DNA of 64,000 nucleotides from contig OX439131.1 of the NCBI GenBank assembly GCA_949318235.1, positions 28,637,496 through 28,701,495 of the forward strand, given 5' to 3'. Source of the DNA: Ecdyonurus torrentis (Eukaryota > Arthropoda > Insecta > Ephemeroptera > Heptageniidae). The first letter of the stretch is position 1. Every line of letters starts with the position of its first letter. The position numbers and the translations under genes are program-made. Shown in pieces: positions 1 to 14,944 of this stretch. The notes under the pieces are model-generated. The model was not told the origin of the DNA. It did no database searches and saw only the letters and a list, made by a program, of their open reading frames with translations.

Positions 1-797
1 TTTTAATATCACTAACACAAATTTGATATATAAAGGTTTGTTATGTGAAGAAAAGGCTATTTTATGTAAGGGTTGATGATAAAAACTAGTTGTTGCATTT
101 TATTCTTCTTTATAGACCATTAAACAGAGAATGCCATGAAAAAAAAAGAGAAGATGAAAGAAATGGGCACTTTTTTTATATACGTATATATAGGAAAGAG
201 TGCGTTGGATATCTATTGATCGATCCAATAAGAAGAGAAAAGACTATTTCTTGCTTTGTATAGAAGTTAAGAAAAAGCGAGAGAGGGAGAAAGAGAGAAA
301 AAAGACAAGGAAAGAATCTCCGGCTATTTGCCAGAGGGTTGATGAGGAAAATAAGTGAGATGAAAATAGCATCGGGAAAATTTGATGATGATCAACCCTT
401 AACTTTGAAAATTACTTTCCTTGTTAGTTACATTAATTTCTTACATTTTAATCGCCTAATTATACAAATGAAATAAATTTAATTTCTAATGTTACATGAT
501 GATTTAGCTTATATCTGAAATGCAACCTTTTTTTTTTGTGTGTGTCTCAACCCTTTGCTATGCTACCACTTGTTGAGCACCCTCACTCCTTGCACGTATA
601 TATGAAGTCCTCGGAGAGAGTGCCTGGGTGACGGAGAAAGGAAATTGATTACTAGACAGTATGTGTCACTTCATGACGTCATACATTGTACTTGATACTT
701 AAGAGATACACTGCAGTACACATTATACACCTTTAGCGTCTATATCTCCCTATATAGCTAGTTGTAGGACCAATTAAACTCAGCTGGAGCGTGAAAT

Positions 798-923
<126 letters not shown>

Positions 924-1625
924 AGCTTATTATTTCACATTGTCCTACTTGCCTCTTAAAACAATTATTTCATGTCATAATTTTCCCCCTGAAACAATGT
1001 TATTCCTAAGAAAATTACTGCGAGTTTATATAATGCCACTTCAATTATTGTGTTCTACTGTAATTGTTACAGTTCCCATGTAGTACTTTGTCAGTAACGT
1101 ATAATGCAAGCTCAGTGTATCAATGTATTCGTAAATAAAATATTAACTAAATAAAATTATAGTTTGTCTTGCTTCTATAAATTTTGCCAAACATTTTAGG
1201 AAAGTGATTCAATTTATGTTATTGCAGTTGGCTCTTAGTCAACTAATAATGGCAAATGTGTTTCGTTTTTATTTTTATATGGTGTATTGAAAATGATAAT
1301 ATTCTTGATGTTTTGTCTTGCGCATTACACTTGTATGACGAAATATAACCTTTAACATAAATATACAACAACATGAATTTGCATGACTGATGGAGAATTT
1401 ATTTATTGATATTTTATCACTTATCCTTCTCTATACAATACTGTACACAAATAAATTCGTTATTTGAAATCTTTATTAAAATACCTGATCATGCATTAAG
1501 CAGGCAACTCTTTCATATTGAGTTACAATTTCATCGCAGGAACCATTTGTTTTATTTGAGTTCAAAAGAAGCAAATAATGCATGCTTCAGTTAAAACATT
1601 AAATCATTTATAAACTTTGACCTTT

Positions 1626-1628
<3 letters not shown>

Positions 1629-1665
<37 letters not shown>
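1629..1665. repeat. (TA)n microsatellite
   Basis: Uninterrupted TA dinucleotides. Confidence 0.95.
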
Positions 1666-1669
<4 letters not shown>

Positions 1670-2185
1670 TTTCCAATAAAGAAATATATTGATAAATAAA
1701 TGCTTTTAGTGAAAATGTTTTTGGGATTACATATATTTACAGGTGTATCTACACACGGCTGGTTCACATATTCAGTGTGTGTTTCACACGATTCACAAAA
1801 TGCGTCCCAGACGTATACTGTATATGACAAAATGAATTCTGGAAAAAAAAAAATGCTTTGTTTTACATCATTTGGAAGGCATTTGCCTCAAGAACTGTGC
1901 CAATATGATTTTAACAAAACACTTCATTGCTACTTTTAACTTTCCCCTGCATTTCTTTGCAAATAAAATAAAATTTGAGTATCTGTGCATAATATTAGAT
2001 TTGAAAATCCAATTATTAATTGAAAATGCTATATAATGAATGTAACTTTTTTTAATTAGTTTTTTCTTCTACCCGTTTGCAATGATTAAAGCAAAGTTAA
2101 AAAAGTTATAATGTAAAAGAAAAGGTCTAAAAGCAAATCTTTTTCAAGTTAAAAGTAAAGTTTTATCCTCCAGATTCAATTCGAA

Positions 2186-2191
2186 TATATA

Positions 2192-2270
<79 letters not shown>
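2186..2270. repeat. (TA)n microsatellite, imperfect
   Basis: TA array with a few AATA/TTA breaks. Confidence 0.95.
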
Positions 2271-2274
<4 letters not shown>

Positions 2275-2526
2275 AGGGACTGTACAATACATACATAATC
2301 AAAGTAATATACAATATACAACTCAAGGTATGCATTCTATTCGATACTATATATAATAAGGAACCAATATAATAGTCCATAAGTTTTGTGAACTTTACTG
2401 TAAGCTATAATTTCTAACTAACATTGAAAGGGTAACTGAAGTGTGTGCGTTTTTGTTTGTTCTATTGTCTTGAAAAACGATTTATATACCGTCAAGCTTT
2501 TACGTATAGGCTGCATTCATTGAGTA

Positions 2527-2529
<3 letters not shown>

Positions 2530-2589
<60 letters not shown>
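2530..2589. repeat. (TA)n microsatellite
   Basis: Perfect TA array of about 60 bp. Confidence 0.95.
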
Positions 2590-2592
<3 letters not shown>

Positions 2593-2987
2593 TTACACAC
2601 ATACGTGCTAACACGCACTATACAATCCATACTGACGTGACGAGATTGCTTAATTGACACACCATATAGTTTCCTCTATTTAACAACTCACAATAGCTAA
2701 AATCTAAACTAAACTTTTCCTCCTTATATAACATATATTGCGGCAATACCAAATCCAAACCAAATAAAATAACAACAGAAGTGAAAAACGGTAACAATAT
2801 AATGTAATATTTATATAAAAACTACCGCAGTGTTCTTTCTCTCACACTCTTCGTTCGTTTTATAAAATGTTTTTAATGATACTTTGATTTTAAGTGAAAG
2901 ACTACTTTTTTACATCACGTTTTTGTGTTTTTTTTTATTTATTTTATTTATTTTTTCCAAACTCTTATACTATATAATAAATATGTG

Positions 2988-2991
<4 letters not shown>

Positions 2992-3031
<40 letters not shown>

Positions 3032-3070
3032 TAATATACAGTATACAGTATATACACACACACACACACA
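2992..3070. repeat. (TA)n followed by (CA)n
   Basis: TA array, a short AT-rich bridge, then ACACACACACACACAC. Confidence 0.9.
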
Positions 3071-3596
3071 TCAGAAATGAGAAAATAAAAGTTTCTCTTA
3101 TATTCGTTTTTTTTTTTCTTCTTCTTCTTCTTCTTACGTATAAAAACCTGTATAATATAAAATGGTGTTCTTTTTTATGCTTCTTTTTAATAGTTGTTCT
3201 GATGTTGGGATTTGTATTTGATTGTCAAACACATGCTGTAAGAAAACTTTTTATTTTCTTCTTGGAAGACAGATAATGTTTGAATTATATCCCCAATATC
3301 AGCTACAGTATATAAAAATAATATACGTTTCAAATATTGTAACCGTAAAATTAAAATCTCATATTACAATATAAACTATATGAAGGAAGAGTAAGATTTT
3401 AAAGCAAATACAATGTTTGACTTGAAACGTTTAGTGTTAAATTAATGTTTTTGTCTAGCAAATATTGGAACTACATCCGTTTGATTTATTTACTTTATAA
3501 GGTATAAGGATACCATTTTTATAATTATTTTATAGCCTCTTAAGTATTTTTTTTTAATAATTGTTAAAATATAAAGATTTGAAATTAATGTGTAAT

Positions 3597-3600
<4 letters not shown>

Positions 3601-3642
<42 letters not shown>

Positions 3643-3652
3643 TCTCTCTCTC
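3601..3652. repeat. (TC)n microsatellite
   Basis: TC array with one CCC break. Confidence 0.95.
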
Positions 3653-3806
3653 CATTGCTCCCTCCCTCCCACCCTTCTCCTCTCACTTACTTTCTCTTCG
3701 TTAACTTTTTCATTCATGACGTAAAAAGCAGGTTTCATGGTCTCAAACGCAGCAAATACTGTATGAGTACATGAATTTTTGAAAACAATAAAAGAGAGTT
3801 ACAGAT

Positions 3807-4013
3807 GTTTCTTTTTCTTTCTTTCTTTCTTTTCTTTTCTTTTCTTTTCTTTTCTTTTCTTTTCTTTTCTTTTCTTTTCTTTTCTTTTCTTTTCTTTTCT
3901 TTTCTTTTCTTTTCTTTTCTTTTCTTTTCTTTTCTTTTCTTTTCTTTTCTTTTCTTTTCTTTTCTTTTCTTTTCTTTCTTTTTCTTTTTTTTTTTTTTTT
4001 CTTTTTTTTTTTT
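3807..4013. repeat. ~200-bp pure pyrimidine (TTTTC)n tract
   Basis: Begins as CTTT units, becomes about 29 nearly perfect TTTTC pentamers, then ends in T runs. The + strand has no purine over about 200 bp. Confidence 0.95.
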
Positions 4014-4360
4014 ACGTATACTTTTGAGCGAGTATAAATTGTTAATACAACAAAATTAACTTCCTATACCTTCACACTATTTTTATACGAGATCATACGT
4101 ATATCATATTATTTATAATATTATAGTTTTTCACTACTATTTTAGTTGACAAAAGAAAAAACACTTTATGAATAATTTTATTTTAATACTATACATAATA
4201 TGACCTCAACAAGGCATTTTAAATTTAAATTCACCATATATACGTAATTTTATTCTATTTAATTTTGTTATACATACGTACATATAAGTATTGATTTTAA
4301 AATAGAACTAAAATAATATTACTCACTAGGGTGGCTGTTATTTTAAAGCTGACGCTGTAC

Positions 4361-4391
<31 letters not shown>

Positions 4392-4569
4392 GGTGGTAGA
4401 AATGACGTCATTTTTTTCAACTTTATAGGGGGGGTGTTCCCATAGTGTAATATGAAGTCAGAGAAGATCGGACTGACTTAGAGAAAGAGAGGGAGAGAGA
4501 GATCATGACATGAGAGAATTTTCTTATTCAACACGCGATTTAAATATTATAGTCTGCAACCAACTGTAT

Positions 4570-4669
<100 letters not shown>

Positions 4670-6804
4670 GCAACAATCTTGATATGAAAAACATGCAAAC
4701 TTGAAGCATAGAGAGAAAGAAGAGAATATTGTATATAGATGATTAAAGCAATTATATTGTTGTTTTATTTTATATTATAATAATAATAAACTTACGTAGT
4801 ACGTATAAAGATAATAATATACATAGAGAAGATTTTGTTGTATATGTTTATATTTGAATTAGGCGGTTTCTATTCAACTCCTCTATAACAACAATACAAC
4901 CATAATTCTAATAATAATATTTACGAAGGATGATTATATAATTATAATCTTAATATTGTAACAAATTGAATATAATGTCTTATAAAAGAGTATTTATTTT
5001 TAAGTTCAGTGATCTATGCCATTTTTTTTATTATTTATTTTTTTAGGTTTAACTTTAATCTGATACTTTTTTCTGATCAATGTTGTTTGCTGGTAAAATA
5101 TATACCTACAGATATATTTTTTAGTTCTTATTTAATTACTAATTTGAAGGTGCATTTTTTTTGTTCGCTTTCAAGTTTTTACAATTTGCAAAGCATTTGT
5201 TGTGCAATGTAGCCGCGGTATTAAGAGATAATGAAAATATAACTAAACTTGTATAATTTATTAATTATTCTTATTAAAGTTTGAAAAAAGAAAGAAAAAA
5301 AGTTTAAATTCCATCCGTCATGCCATGGAGTTTGAACATATGCACTCGTTTGCACTCGTTTCGGTAAAATATTGAAACCTCTGCCATTTAATACCGGAAC
5401 CACACGCTATACTTTGCAGTCAGCTTTTGGCGTGTGTTCATTATACTCGTTGGATAGCCAACAAAATATATAACAAAATATTTGATAAAAATTCTAGTTT
5501 TTTTCCTCTTCTCTTTTAGCTTAGAGACGAAGCTGTCATTAAAGAAGGTATAAGTTACCGTAGCGATAAAGTAACTTCACATTGAGATGCTATAGATATA
5601 AGAGTTGGGAAATAGCACGTGTTTCTAAAGTGATTGCAATAGATCTTGACAAAAAAAGAAAAGAAAGAAGAAGAAGGAAAAAAAAAAAAAAAAAAAAAAA
5701 AGAGCATCAAAAAGCCTTTTGTTTATTGTATATTATACTTGATATAGACGTGCTCATGTCAAAACTTCGTCAAAATAATACCTCCTGGTGTAAGTTGAAG
5801 AGAAAAAGTGAGCTATAGTCCACCATATAATCACTGGTTTTTATTTTTTTTTTCTCGGTCGATAAAATACTTTGTGTGTGAGATGTTGTTTTGTTGTTAT
5901 ACTATCACCATCAGGTATAATATCACTAGGGAAATCTTAGCAACGTCTATCATCTTTTTATTATTATTTTTTATAATATGTAATATTTTTCTCTCTCAAC
6001 TTAAAAAAAAAAAAAAAAAAAAAAGAGTTTTCAATTTCTCATCATAGTGATGAGTTGCAACACTCATGAGACGTTTCAAATTACATTTTTGTTTTTTTTT
6101 ACTGACTTTGTGATTTTCAACATTTATTATTATACATTTACTTGTATAATATACTGTAGAGAAAGCAATCATGTTCTGAAATGTGTTTTAGAGACTATTT
6201 AAAATAAAATGATTCGTAAATATCGAGATTTATACCTATCCAGTTTTAGTTTCAAAGTAATACTTCATATTATTTTTTTTCTATTTGCTTATATATTCTA
6301 ATAGTTTGTTCTCATAAAGCAGTAAGACTGCAGTAATTTTTTAAAAATATTGCATACTTAAAAAAAAAAAAAAGTCAAATGAACATAAATTAAAAAAAAA
6401 AACTCTGAACCGTAAAAATGATTGCACTATGAGCTTTATTTTTATGACTTACTTAAGTCTAATATTAATATTCATGGAGACAATGCCATTTCCTGCATCA
6501 TGTAAGCAAAAATTATTCATAATAAATTGTAATTACTGGGACAAAAAAAAAGAAAGAAAGAAAAGCTTCTTGACCTATTTACATTAATACTCCCCTTCTT
6601 ACAAATATATACATACTGAATGGAACAGTATTTGATACAATAAAAATATATTCACAATTAATTAATATATATATCAATCATTATTATAACATCAGCAAAT
6701 GAATAAAATATAACTTGAGCTAACTATATACTCTTGAAGTTAACCTTTAGTGTATAAACTCTAAATATTTAATATATTAATGGAAATATTATAAATTATT
6801 TGAA

Positions 6805-6808
<4 letters not shown>

Positions 6809-6881
<73 letters not shown>
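6809..6881. repeat. (TA)n microsatellite
   Basis: Perfect TA array of about 73 bp. Confidence 0.95.
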
Positions 6882-6892
<11 letters not shown>

Positions 6893-7953
6893 TTATTATA
6901 TTTTAAAAAGCTGAAGAAATCAGTGTAGTGGACTAGTGAACAAAAAAAAAAAAAAAAAAAAAAAACGACTCTCCTCTCTTATATAAAACGCCTGCTGCGT
7001 CGACAACTTTTCATACTTGTGAGTCGCACTGGTTGCATAAAGCAAATGTTCCGTCACAAGTCGGGTAAAACTAAGCCATACTTCTTGTATGAGACCCGCG
7101 GGGAGTGACACAAGACCGGAAAATATCGGCACTCTTGCGTATAACAAGCAGTCAGGGTGGAACACTTTATACATCAGAAAAGAACGTGCAAAGTTTTAAC
7201 GAGCATACTTTTTTTTATATATCAAATAAAAATATGAAAGAGAAAAATAGTTACGGAGAATAACAAAAAACAAAGGAGAGAGAAAAGAAAAAAAAAAAAA
7301 AAAAACGCAAATAAAATTCTGTATACAGTACAGTGAACGCATGTTAATGCTTTTTTGTTTTGTTTTCCCAAAATTTTTGCATCATTTATTCACTTGGATA
7401 TTTGAATTACCACATGCCACATTAACATTATTACTTATCTACACTTAGAAATTGTTACCGAAAAGTACTTGAAAATTTATATATATATATATATTTGATT
7501 GAAAACAAGTATAACAATATAATTATATAACACACCCCTCACTTATAAAAAAAAAAATATTAAACTTAACACTTGTGTTATTGTGTGGTAACCACTTTTA
7601 CGTTCAGTGATTGAACTTCACTATATTTGAAAGTGTTTTTACGGTTACTGCAATGTGACCTTTATGTGTTACCACCATATGTTTTGTGGTTCTCAATTTT
7701 CAGTTCTATACTAAAATACTCTTGTGTTGAATAAAATAAACATATACAAATATTATATATATTATTATATGTTTTGTATATAAATACAGTATTTATAATA
7801 TAATACATATATGTATGTATATATTTACTACAGTATATGTGTGTAAAATGTAATATCACTGCTGTACTCTGTCAATTAGTTTGACTGGTGTGTGTATATA
7901 TATATATATTATATACATATACAGTTGTACACACATATACAGTGGCCTAATTG

Positions 7954-7956
<3 letters not shown>

Positions 7957-7998
<42 letters not shown>
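7957..7998. repeat. (CT)n microsatellite
   Basis: Perfect CT array. Confidence 0.95.
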
Positions 7999-8001
<3 letters not shown>

Positions 8002-10068
8002 GTATGATGGCACAGCAATAAAACACCCCCCTAATTTACGTGAATAAATTTCTAGTTCTATATCAAATGTGTATATGAGAGCTGAACTCACTCACGAAAC
8101 CAAACATAACAATATCTCAATTTACTATAAAATAGAATTTAGTGTTATTATTGTTGTGTATATTTTAATTTAACTTTAAAAAAAAATGTTGTTTGCCTTA
8201 CGTATATTTTTATATATTTTTGATTTGACATTTAAATTTACTTACAAAAATATAACAAGAAATTGTTGTCATTAACAGATGTTTATTATCATTTATTATT
8301 ATGATTATTTTATTTCCATAAATATTGATGTTTTTTTATTTATTCTTTCGTCATATGTCAGATACAGTTTTTATATATATTTTTTAAAACGTTATTTACA
8401 ATGATCGAAATATTTATTATAATATATTTTGTCTTTTCTTCTTTAAAGTTGATTTAAACTAAACTCATATACCGAACAAAAACTTTGTTGAATCACTTTG
8501 AACTTTTAAGAAGATTATTAAAACTACTTATTTCGTTTGTTTTTTTGTTTTCAAATTTCAATTATGAAGTTCTATTTTTCTTTTACTCTTGTACGTATTT
8601 TTTTTATTATTATTTTTTTTTTGCGTGTTCTTTATAAACTTAAAAATACTCTCTTGAAGAAGACTCTTTTCTGTACTTTGAAGAGCCATTAACGTTCTTA
8701 ATTTTTTGGTTGGTCACTATGTAACAATTTTTATTTTATCTCGCCTAAAACATAATAATAACTTTATAATTGATATGTTAAATTATCACTCCAGGGAATT
8801 TAAAGTATATCGTATATTTTATAAAATATCGTTCGTCATTTAGGAAAGTCAAGAGTAATTGCACGTTTAACTAAGGCTATTATGTACACAACGTGTATAC
8901 AGTTTAAATAAAAAATTGTATACATTACACTAGAGAGGTGTACTGTACATGTTGTTATAAAAATGCCAAGGAAAGTTATTTACAAGTTGATATTTCTTCC
9001 TCTTTATTTAATGACTTATTTAAACATTCCTTGTTTATAAAAAAAAAAAAAAGAAAAGTGGAGTTTCTTTTTATTCTTCTTCTTCTTTTCAAGACAAAAA
9101 TTAAGACTAAAAAGAAGTAAATAACTTTTTAGTTAGAGACTATGTATAATGAAAAGAATTGTATATCTACTGCTCACAAAAACTTTTAGCTTTCGTAATT
9201 GACAACTTTAAAAAAAAATCGCGTAGTTAATTATTTATTTAAAAAACGCTTTTTATTTAGCCTTAATTGAAAACGTTATAATAACTGTTTTATAGTCTTT
9301 TTTAGTTAAGGTCATTTTGTAAACAAACAATAGAGCAAAGTTTGTAAGCTTTTATCACTGTATAACACACAAAATTTCATGTATTATAAGACACTTTCAT
9401 TAATATAAATAGATATCGCTGCAACGCGTTGTGCACGTAATTTTACAAATATATTAAAGCTTCAATTATAATAATAACAACGGCATTATAGAAAATAAAA
9501 TATTTTACAATAACAAAGGTTTCAGCTAATCCATATATGCTCACTACGATTAATCCAATTGATTTCCATAGGGATTACAATATGTTACTTTTTCCCCATT
9601 TTTCTATACGTATAATATATAAAATATATTTTTTACTAATTAACAATTATAAAAAAATAACACTTGCTTTTCTGTTGGATTTTTCCTCTACTAATCTAAT
9701 TATCAATTTGTATATTTATAGGAAAATAAGCTGGTTTAGTAGAAAATACGTTAAAATTTATATAAAATATATTTTCTTCATTTTCAATTTATCTTGATAA
9801 TCCGGGACAAGACGTCAGTATTAATTATTTCTGGTTGGAAAGTTTTTAGCTAGATCTAGACTTTCGGATATGTATATTCTACAAAGGTATATATTGATTT
9901 TAGATTTAATTATTAATTCTGTAATATTATTTATAAAAGTAAACTAATTTATAGAATCAATATTTTATTATGAATTAATAAATATTCCGCCTTTTTAATT
10001 GTATATATTGTTCAAATATATGTTTGTACATCAAAGCTTTGAATGATAATTATTCATACGTTTGGTTT

Positions 10069-10105
<37 letters not shown>

Positions 10106-10270
10106 ATCAAATTATTAAATGATGTAAATAAATTTGATGGACAGGTAAAAATGACACCTCTGGTTTTTTGGTATGTATCACAATGATATCTACCATATTA
10201 TAATTCATTATCTATTCATTGTAATTATAATTCGTATTTTCAATTCATTTTTATTGTGTTATTTTTTTTT

Positions 10271-11400
10271 TACCAATAAAAATAAATGCTTTATAATTAT
10301 GCTATAGCTCAATGTAGCAATATTTATGCACAAAGACATAATTTATGCTATATTTACGAAAAAATAAATTTCATAATTTGTGCTGCAGTTATGCCATATG
10401 CAGCATAAATGATGCTAAACTAGAACAAAACAAATATATAATACTACTGTACAACGCATAATTTGTATGCTATGTAGCATAGTTATTATGCAGTATAGCA
10501 TAGCTTATGTTGTATATTGAATAAATTGTGGTAAAAATGAGCTAGCATAATTATTACTTACTGTATAGTTATTTTTGACCGTTCTCAGTTGTGTAGTGAT
10601 TGTGTTAATACTACATAGCGTTATAGTATACGTATAGTTAAGTTGTTCAGCATGATTACTTCTTTTATTCTAAATTAGTATCATTTGTGCACTATAGACT
10701 ATAATTATATTCAATGAATCATAAATTACGTAGTATATATTTTCCGTGTTCAATAATGTATCTACATTTCTGCATATCTATAATTATTTTCACTTCATTT
10801 ATTCGTAGCTTATATAGGGGAGAGTAAATAATTAAAATTGACTTCGATCTTATTACTTATTTTATTAACAATGAAGACTGCTCAAAAAATTAACAACATT
10901 AACTATAATATTTTTCACAATGCTATTTTTTTTTGTATGAGACAGATTCAAATATATGTAACATGCAAATTTTTAGACTTTTAAATTTTCAAGCTCATAA
11001 GTAGCCATATAACTGTCAGTTTTCCCCCCCTTATTTCTACTTTATTGGCAAATTGTATTTTAAATAACTCGCACGAAGCTTATTGGAAAGTGATAATAAA
11101 ATTTGAGCAGCTTCAAGGTGTTAAATAATAATAATAATAAAATGCAATATTAAATACTATTTTGCACGGATAAAAATAAATACCTAATAATTATGCTAAC
11201 TAAATGCAGCAACATTTATGCAAAACATCATAATTAATGCTTTATTGTATAGTGATTATACTACATATAGGATACTAGTTAAGATGTTCAGCATGAATAC
11301 TTATGTCATTTCAAAATAGAAACCGTTGCTCTGCAATAGAGGAATGATTCAATGCAGCATAAATTATGTAATTTATTTTTTCCATATGATTGTATTTCAA
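10271..11400 (+). repeat. Diverged direct duplication rich in GCATAATTTATGC-like palindromes
   Basis: About 10,271-10,760 and 11,167-11,400 share order and text: ATAAAAATAAAT…TAATTATGCTA, AATGYAGCAAYATTTATGC, TAGTTAAGTTGTTCAGCATG / TAGTTAAGATGTTCAGCATG, and AATCATAAATTA-like ends. The second copy is shorter. The first copy has many TAGCATA/TATGCTA palindromes. Confidence 0.5.
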
Positions 11401-12438
11401 ATTCATAAAATGGAAAGGAAATGCAGACTAAAAATTAAATTCTGTATGGTTAATAAAATAAATAAATTTTTTCCCTAGCAACAATAATTTGATATTGATA
11501 TTGCCCATCTAAATTTTACAGAGTATATTATTTGAGTATTTTTTCACGTTATACATTTTTACACCTAAAATAACGCCTGCGGTCTTATAAAATATTTAAT
11601 TGTGATATTTATTATAATATAAATTGTGAAAAACAATAAAATTATTAAAAATAATAATAATAAACTTGAATATTGTATACAGAACTTTTTATATATTTAC
11701 ATATAACGTTTATGCTCTGCTTTCATATGACTAACTATTATTTCAGAGTATAAATCCAATAATGATTGAAGTTATAACTTTTTATTTATTTTTTATTAAT
11801 TTTTTTTTAAAATTTTTTGCTATATATTTTATTATTTATATTATTATGATAAAATATTTTACGGTAGCTTGAATTAATGATTTGATTAAACAAATTTAAT
11901 AGAGAAATAGTAAAGGTGACTTCTTGTATAACTAATCCCATGTTTTTTTCAAAAGGTATGAAATCCTGTGTATTATTTGCCTGAATCAACGTTATATTTT
12001 ATAACATTAATAAACTATAGACTGTATATTATACTCGTATTCTGTATAATATAATATACAGTATATTCGTTCTCAGTTGTATTTTAGGTATACCTCAAAT
12101 TAAACACACTAGACTAGTCAAATTAAATTTATAATTTATCAGGCATAAGTAATTTATATAATAAACAAGAATCATCAATAAATATACTGAAAATGAATTT
12201 AATTCAATAGTGTTATTTAATATAATTTTTGTAGCATTCAAAATTATTTTCATAATATGAAAATTTACTTTTTGAAATAATTAATTGAAAAGCTATAATA
12301 AACAAAAGATTAATTAGTATAGTAGAATACACATTTTATGCATAGTACATATAATTAATGTATTTTATTAAGCTTTTGTTTTATGACGAAAAATCAATAT
12401 TGTATTTAATAATTATTTTACTATATTTTAATGATATA

Positions 12439-12561
12439 CAGAACCGCGATAATATATTTTACCATTTGTTTCCAGCGCTTGTTTTTCTCATAAGAATAAC
12501 ATTGCAAATTTAGCGCGAGTTTTTGAATGGTAAAATATATTATCGCGGTCCCTGTGTTCTG
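12439..12561. mobile_element. 123-bp TA-flanked MITE
   Basis: CAGAACCGCGATAATATATT at the left pairs with AATATATTATCGCGGTC…GTTCTG at the right; TA at 12,437-12,438 and 12,562-12,563. The left end lacks a few bases present in the right end. Confidence 0.65.
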
Positions 12562-12827
12562 TATGTACAGTTCACACACTCAAACAAGATCGAATTTATT
12601 GTTATCTACACTTTGCGTGAATTTTTCCCACTCAGCATAAATATTTAAATGGTATTAAAAAAAAAATAATAATAAAAAAAAACTCCTGGTCGAGCTAGTA
12701 AACTTAAAATCTAGTTACTTTAAAAGCCTTATACAAGACGTATGTATATAACTCAAATTTTAAATTTACTATTATATGTGTATGAGATTGAAAAATTAAA
12801 AATAAAAAATAGTAGAGTTGAAAATTA

Positions 12828-12890
12828 ATAAAACGCAAAGATTTTCTAATTTATATAGTTAATTGGGACTTGGTATCAAATGTTCAAGCG
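12828..12890 (+). repeat. Partial copy of the 58.2-kb MITE family
   Basis: AATAAAACGCAAAGATTTTC, then CTAATTTATATAGTTAA and ACTTGGTATCAAA, parallel to 58,228-58,290. Confidence 0.45.
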
Positions 12891-12902
12891 TAGATGAGTG
12901 GT

Positions 12903-12904
<2 letters not shown>

Positions 12905-12940
<36 letters not shown>
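12905..12940. repeat. 36-T homopolymer
   Basis: Uninterrupted T run. Confidence 0.95.
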
Positions 12941-12942
<2 letters not shown>

Positions 12943-13269
12943 CTAAAATAGACGTTGAAAACATAGGGTTAAAATGTCAATAAAATGCAATATACTTACA
13001 TTATTTCACGTTCTCACACTACATCAAAAGCACAACATAAATCAGCATCAGACTTACTCATGGCCTTAGACTGGTATATATAATATGTATAATCCAAACA
13101 AATAATATTTATAACAGCTTACTTAAAAAAAGTATATTAAGTAATATGTTAGAGATTGATTATTTACATTGAAAAAAGTAAATAAATATTAATATAGTTA
13201 TTAATGTTAATAGCATAGGGAAGTTTTATCACTAAACAAGTTTCTGCATGCTCAAATGTTGTAGTGAAA

Positions 13270-13300
<31 letters not shown>

Positions 13301-14944
13301 TTAATGAATTAAAATTTGCAAACTAAACATTTATTTATACAGTATTATGTAAACTGAATTAAAACTGCGTTTGTATGTGTGTGTGTATACGTTACAAAAG
13401 TTTTCATATATAATATTATCATGTATATAAATAAAGTTATACGTATTAAAGTTAAAGTATGAATATTTCATAATATATTTTGTCACGCTGGAAAAAACAG
13501 ATTTTATTATTTCTAAGTGCAATACTCGCATATAAAAACAAACATCAAAGAGTTTTTTTTTTTTTCTTTTGCAACATTAAGTTTCAATTTTATGTAATTT
13601 TATGTGTGACTTCTCAAAGCACAAGGTCAACAATTCGTTTAACTTTTCCAGTGTCACACAGCACTCACAACACAAGAAAAATAAAAAAATAAAGTAAATT
13701 TTGAAATAAGTTTTTTGTAAAGACATCAAGCGAAAGATGGAAAGAAAAAAAAAGTATATAAAGATAGTGAAGACGAAAGGAGGTATATATATAGTAATAT
13801 AAAAAAATGAATTTACTTTAAAGTAGAAAAAAAAAAAAAAAAAAAAAGGCAAAGGAAAAGGAAAAAAAATATTATTTTATATATAAAAATCGATTTTGTT
13901 ATTAGGTTGTAAGTGCAGTGACCTTTTATAGTAAATCTTTACGTAAGGGTCGAACCATGTGTGTGTGTGTGTCTGCTAAATTGAGAAAGAGAAATTGATG
14001 TATAATAGTAAAATTTTGTATGCATTCAAGAAAACGATGTGATATTATACTATTATAGAACTTGCATTTTAGATGGCTTTAGTATATAAACCCCTTTCCC
14101 TCTCTCTCTCTCTCTCTCTTGCTCACTTCTCTTTCCCTTCTTCAATACCATCTCAGGGGTGTTCTTGTGAGATATAGAACAGCCTGTTGAAACTATTGGA
14201 GCCTGAAAATTTCTCATCTATATAGTATTATATAGCATCAACGTTGAACAAAATTCATAACAGAGCTCTTCACTCATATTTTTAGTCCGTTCTCTGTCTA
14301 TTCACTACTCTCTTTTTACGTTCAATATAACGTTGAATATCCATCCTATGTTCTCCCCCCCCCCTCTCTCTCTTGCTTGTCGTTTCACCCCTTCTTCTCA
14401 CACTCTCTTCATACTGTATACCGTTTCACAAGAAATTAATTAAATTTAAAATTGTAGAAAATTAATATAATATAATGTACTGTATATTTATTTTTATACG
14501 TATTTTTTTACTGTGATATAATAGTGTGCGAAAAATTATTTCAAATTATTATAATGGATATGTTAATATCTTTCCGTCTCACAAATATTATTTTATATAT
14601 TATATTTTTCTAAATGTTTACTTGTTATTATTATTTATTATATATATTTTTTGTAAAATTTTAAGATGAAAATAATAAAATATTTTGCACATTAGTCAGT
14701 ATATGTGCAGGTAATAATAAACGGGTCTGAATGAATGGTGTGTTTCATATTTAAGTTATCATAATTATTTTTGAAATTTCCATGTAATGACAGATTTGAA
14801 TGACTATTGAACTTTTTCAAATTAAACAGAGCTATTGGCGACGACCAATTTGAATAAGTTTTTAAAAAAAGTGTTCTCCGCACAAAGAGGCGCTATTCAA
14901 AGGGGTCGTATACTCTTGTTATTCAGAATAGTTTGGAATCTCTC

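Noticed and set aside
3779..4059. ORFs of Phe/Leu/Ser repeats
   Set aside because: Translations of the (TTTTC)n tract.
6920..7174. 84-codon minus-strand ORF
   Set aside because: No homology recognised, ends in a poly-A translation; better viewed as a non-coding GC-richer island.
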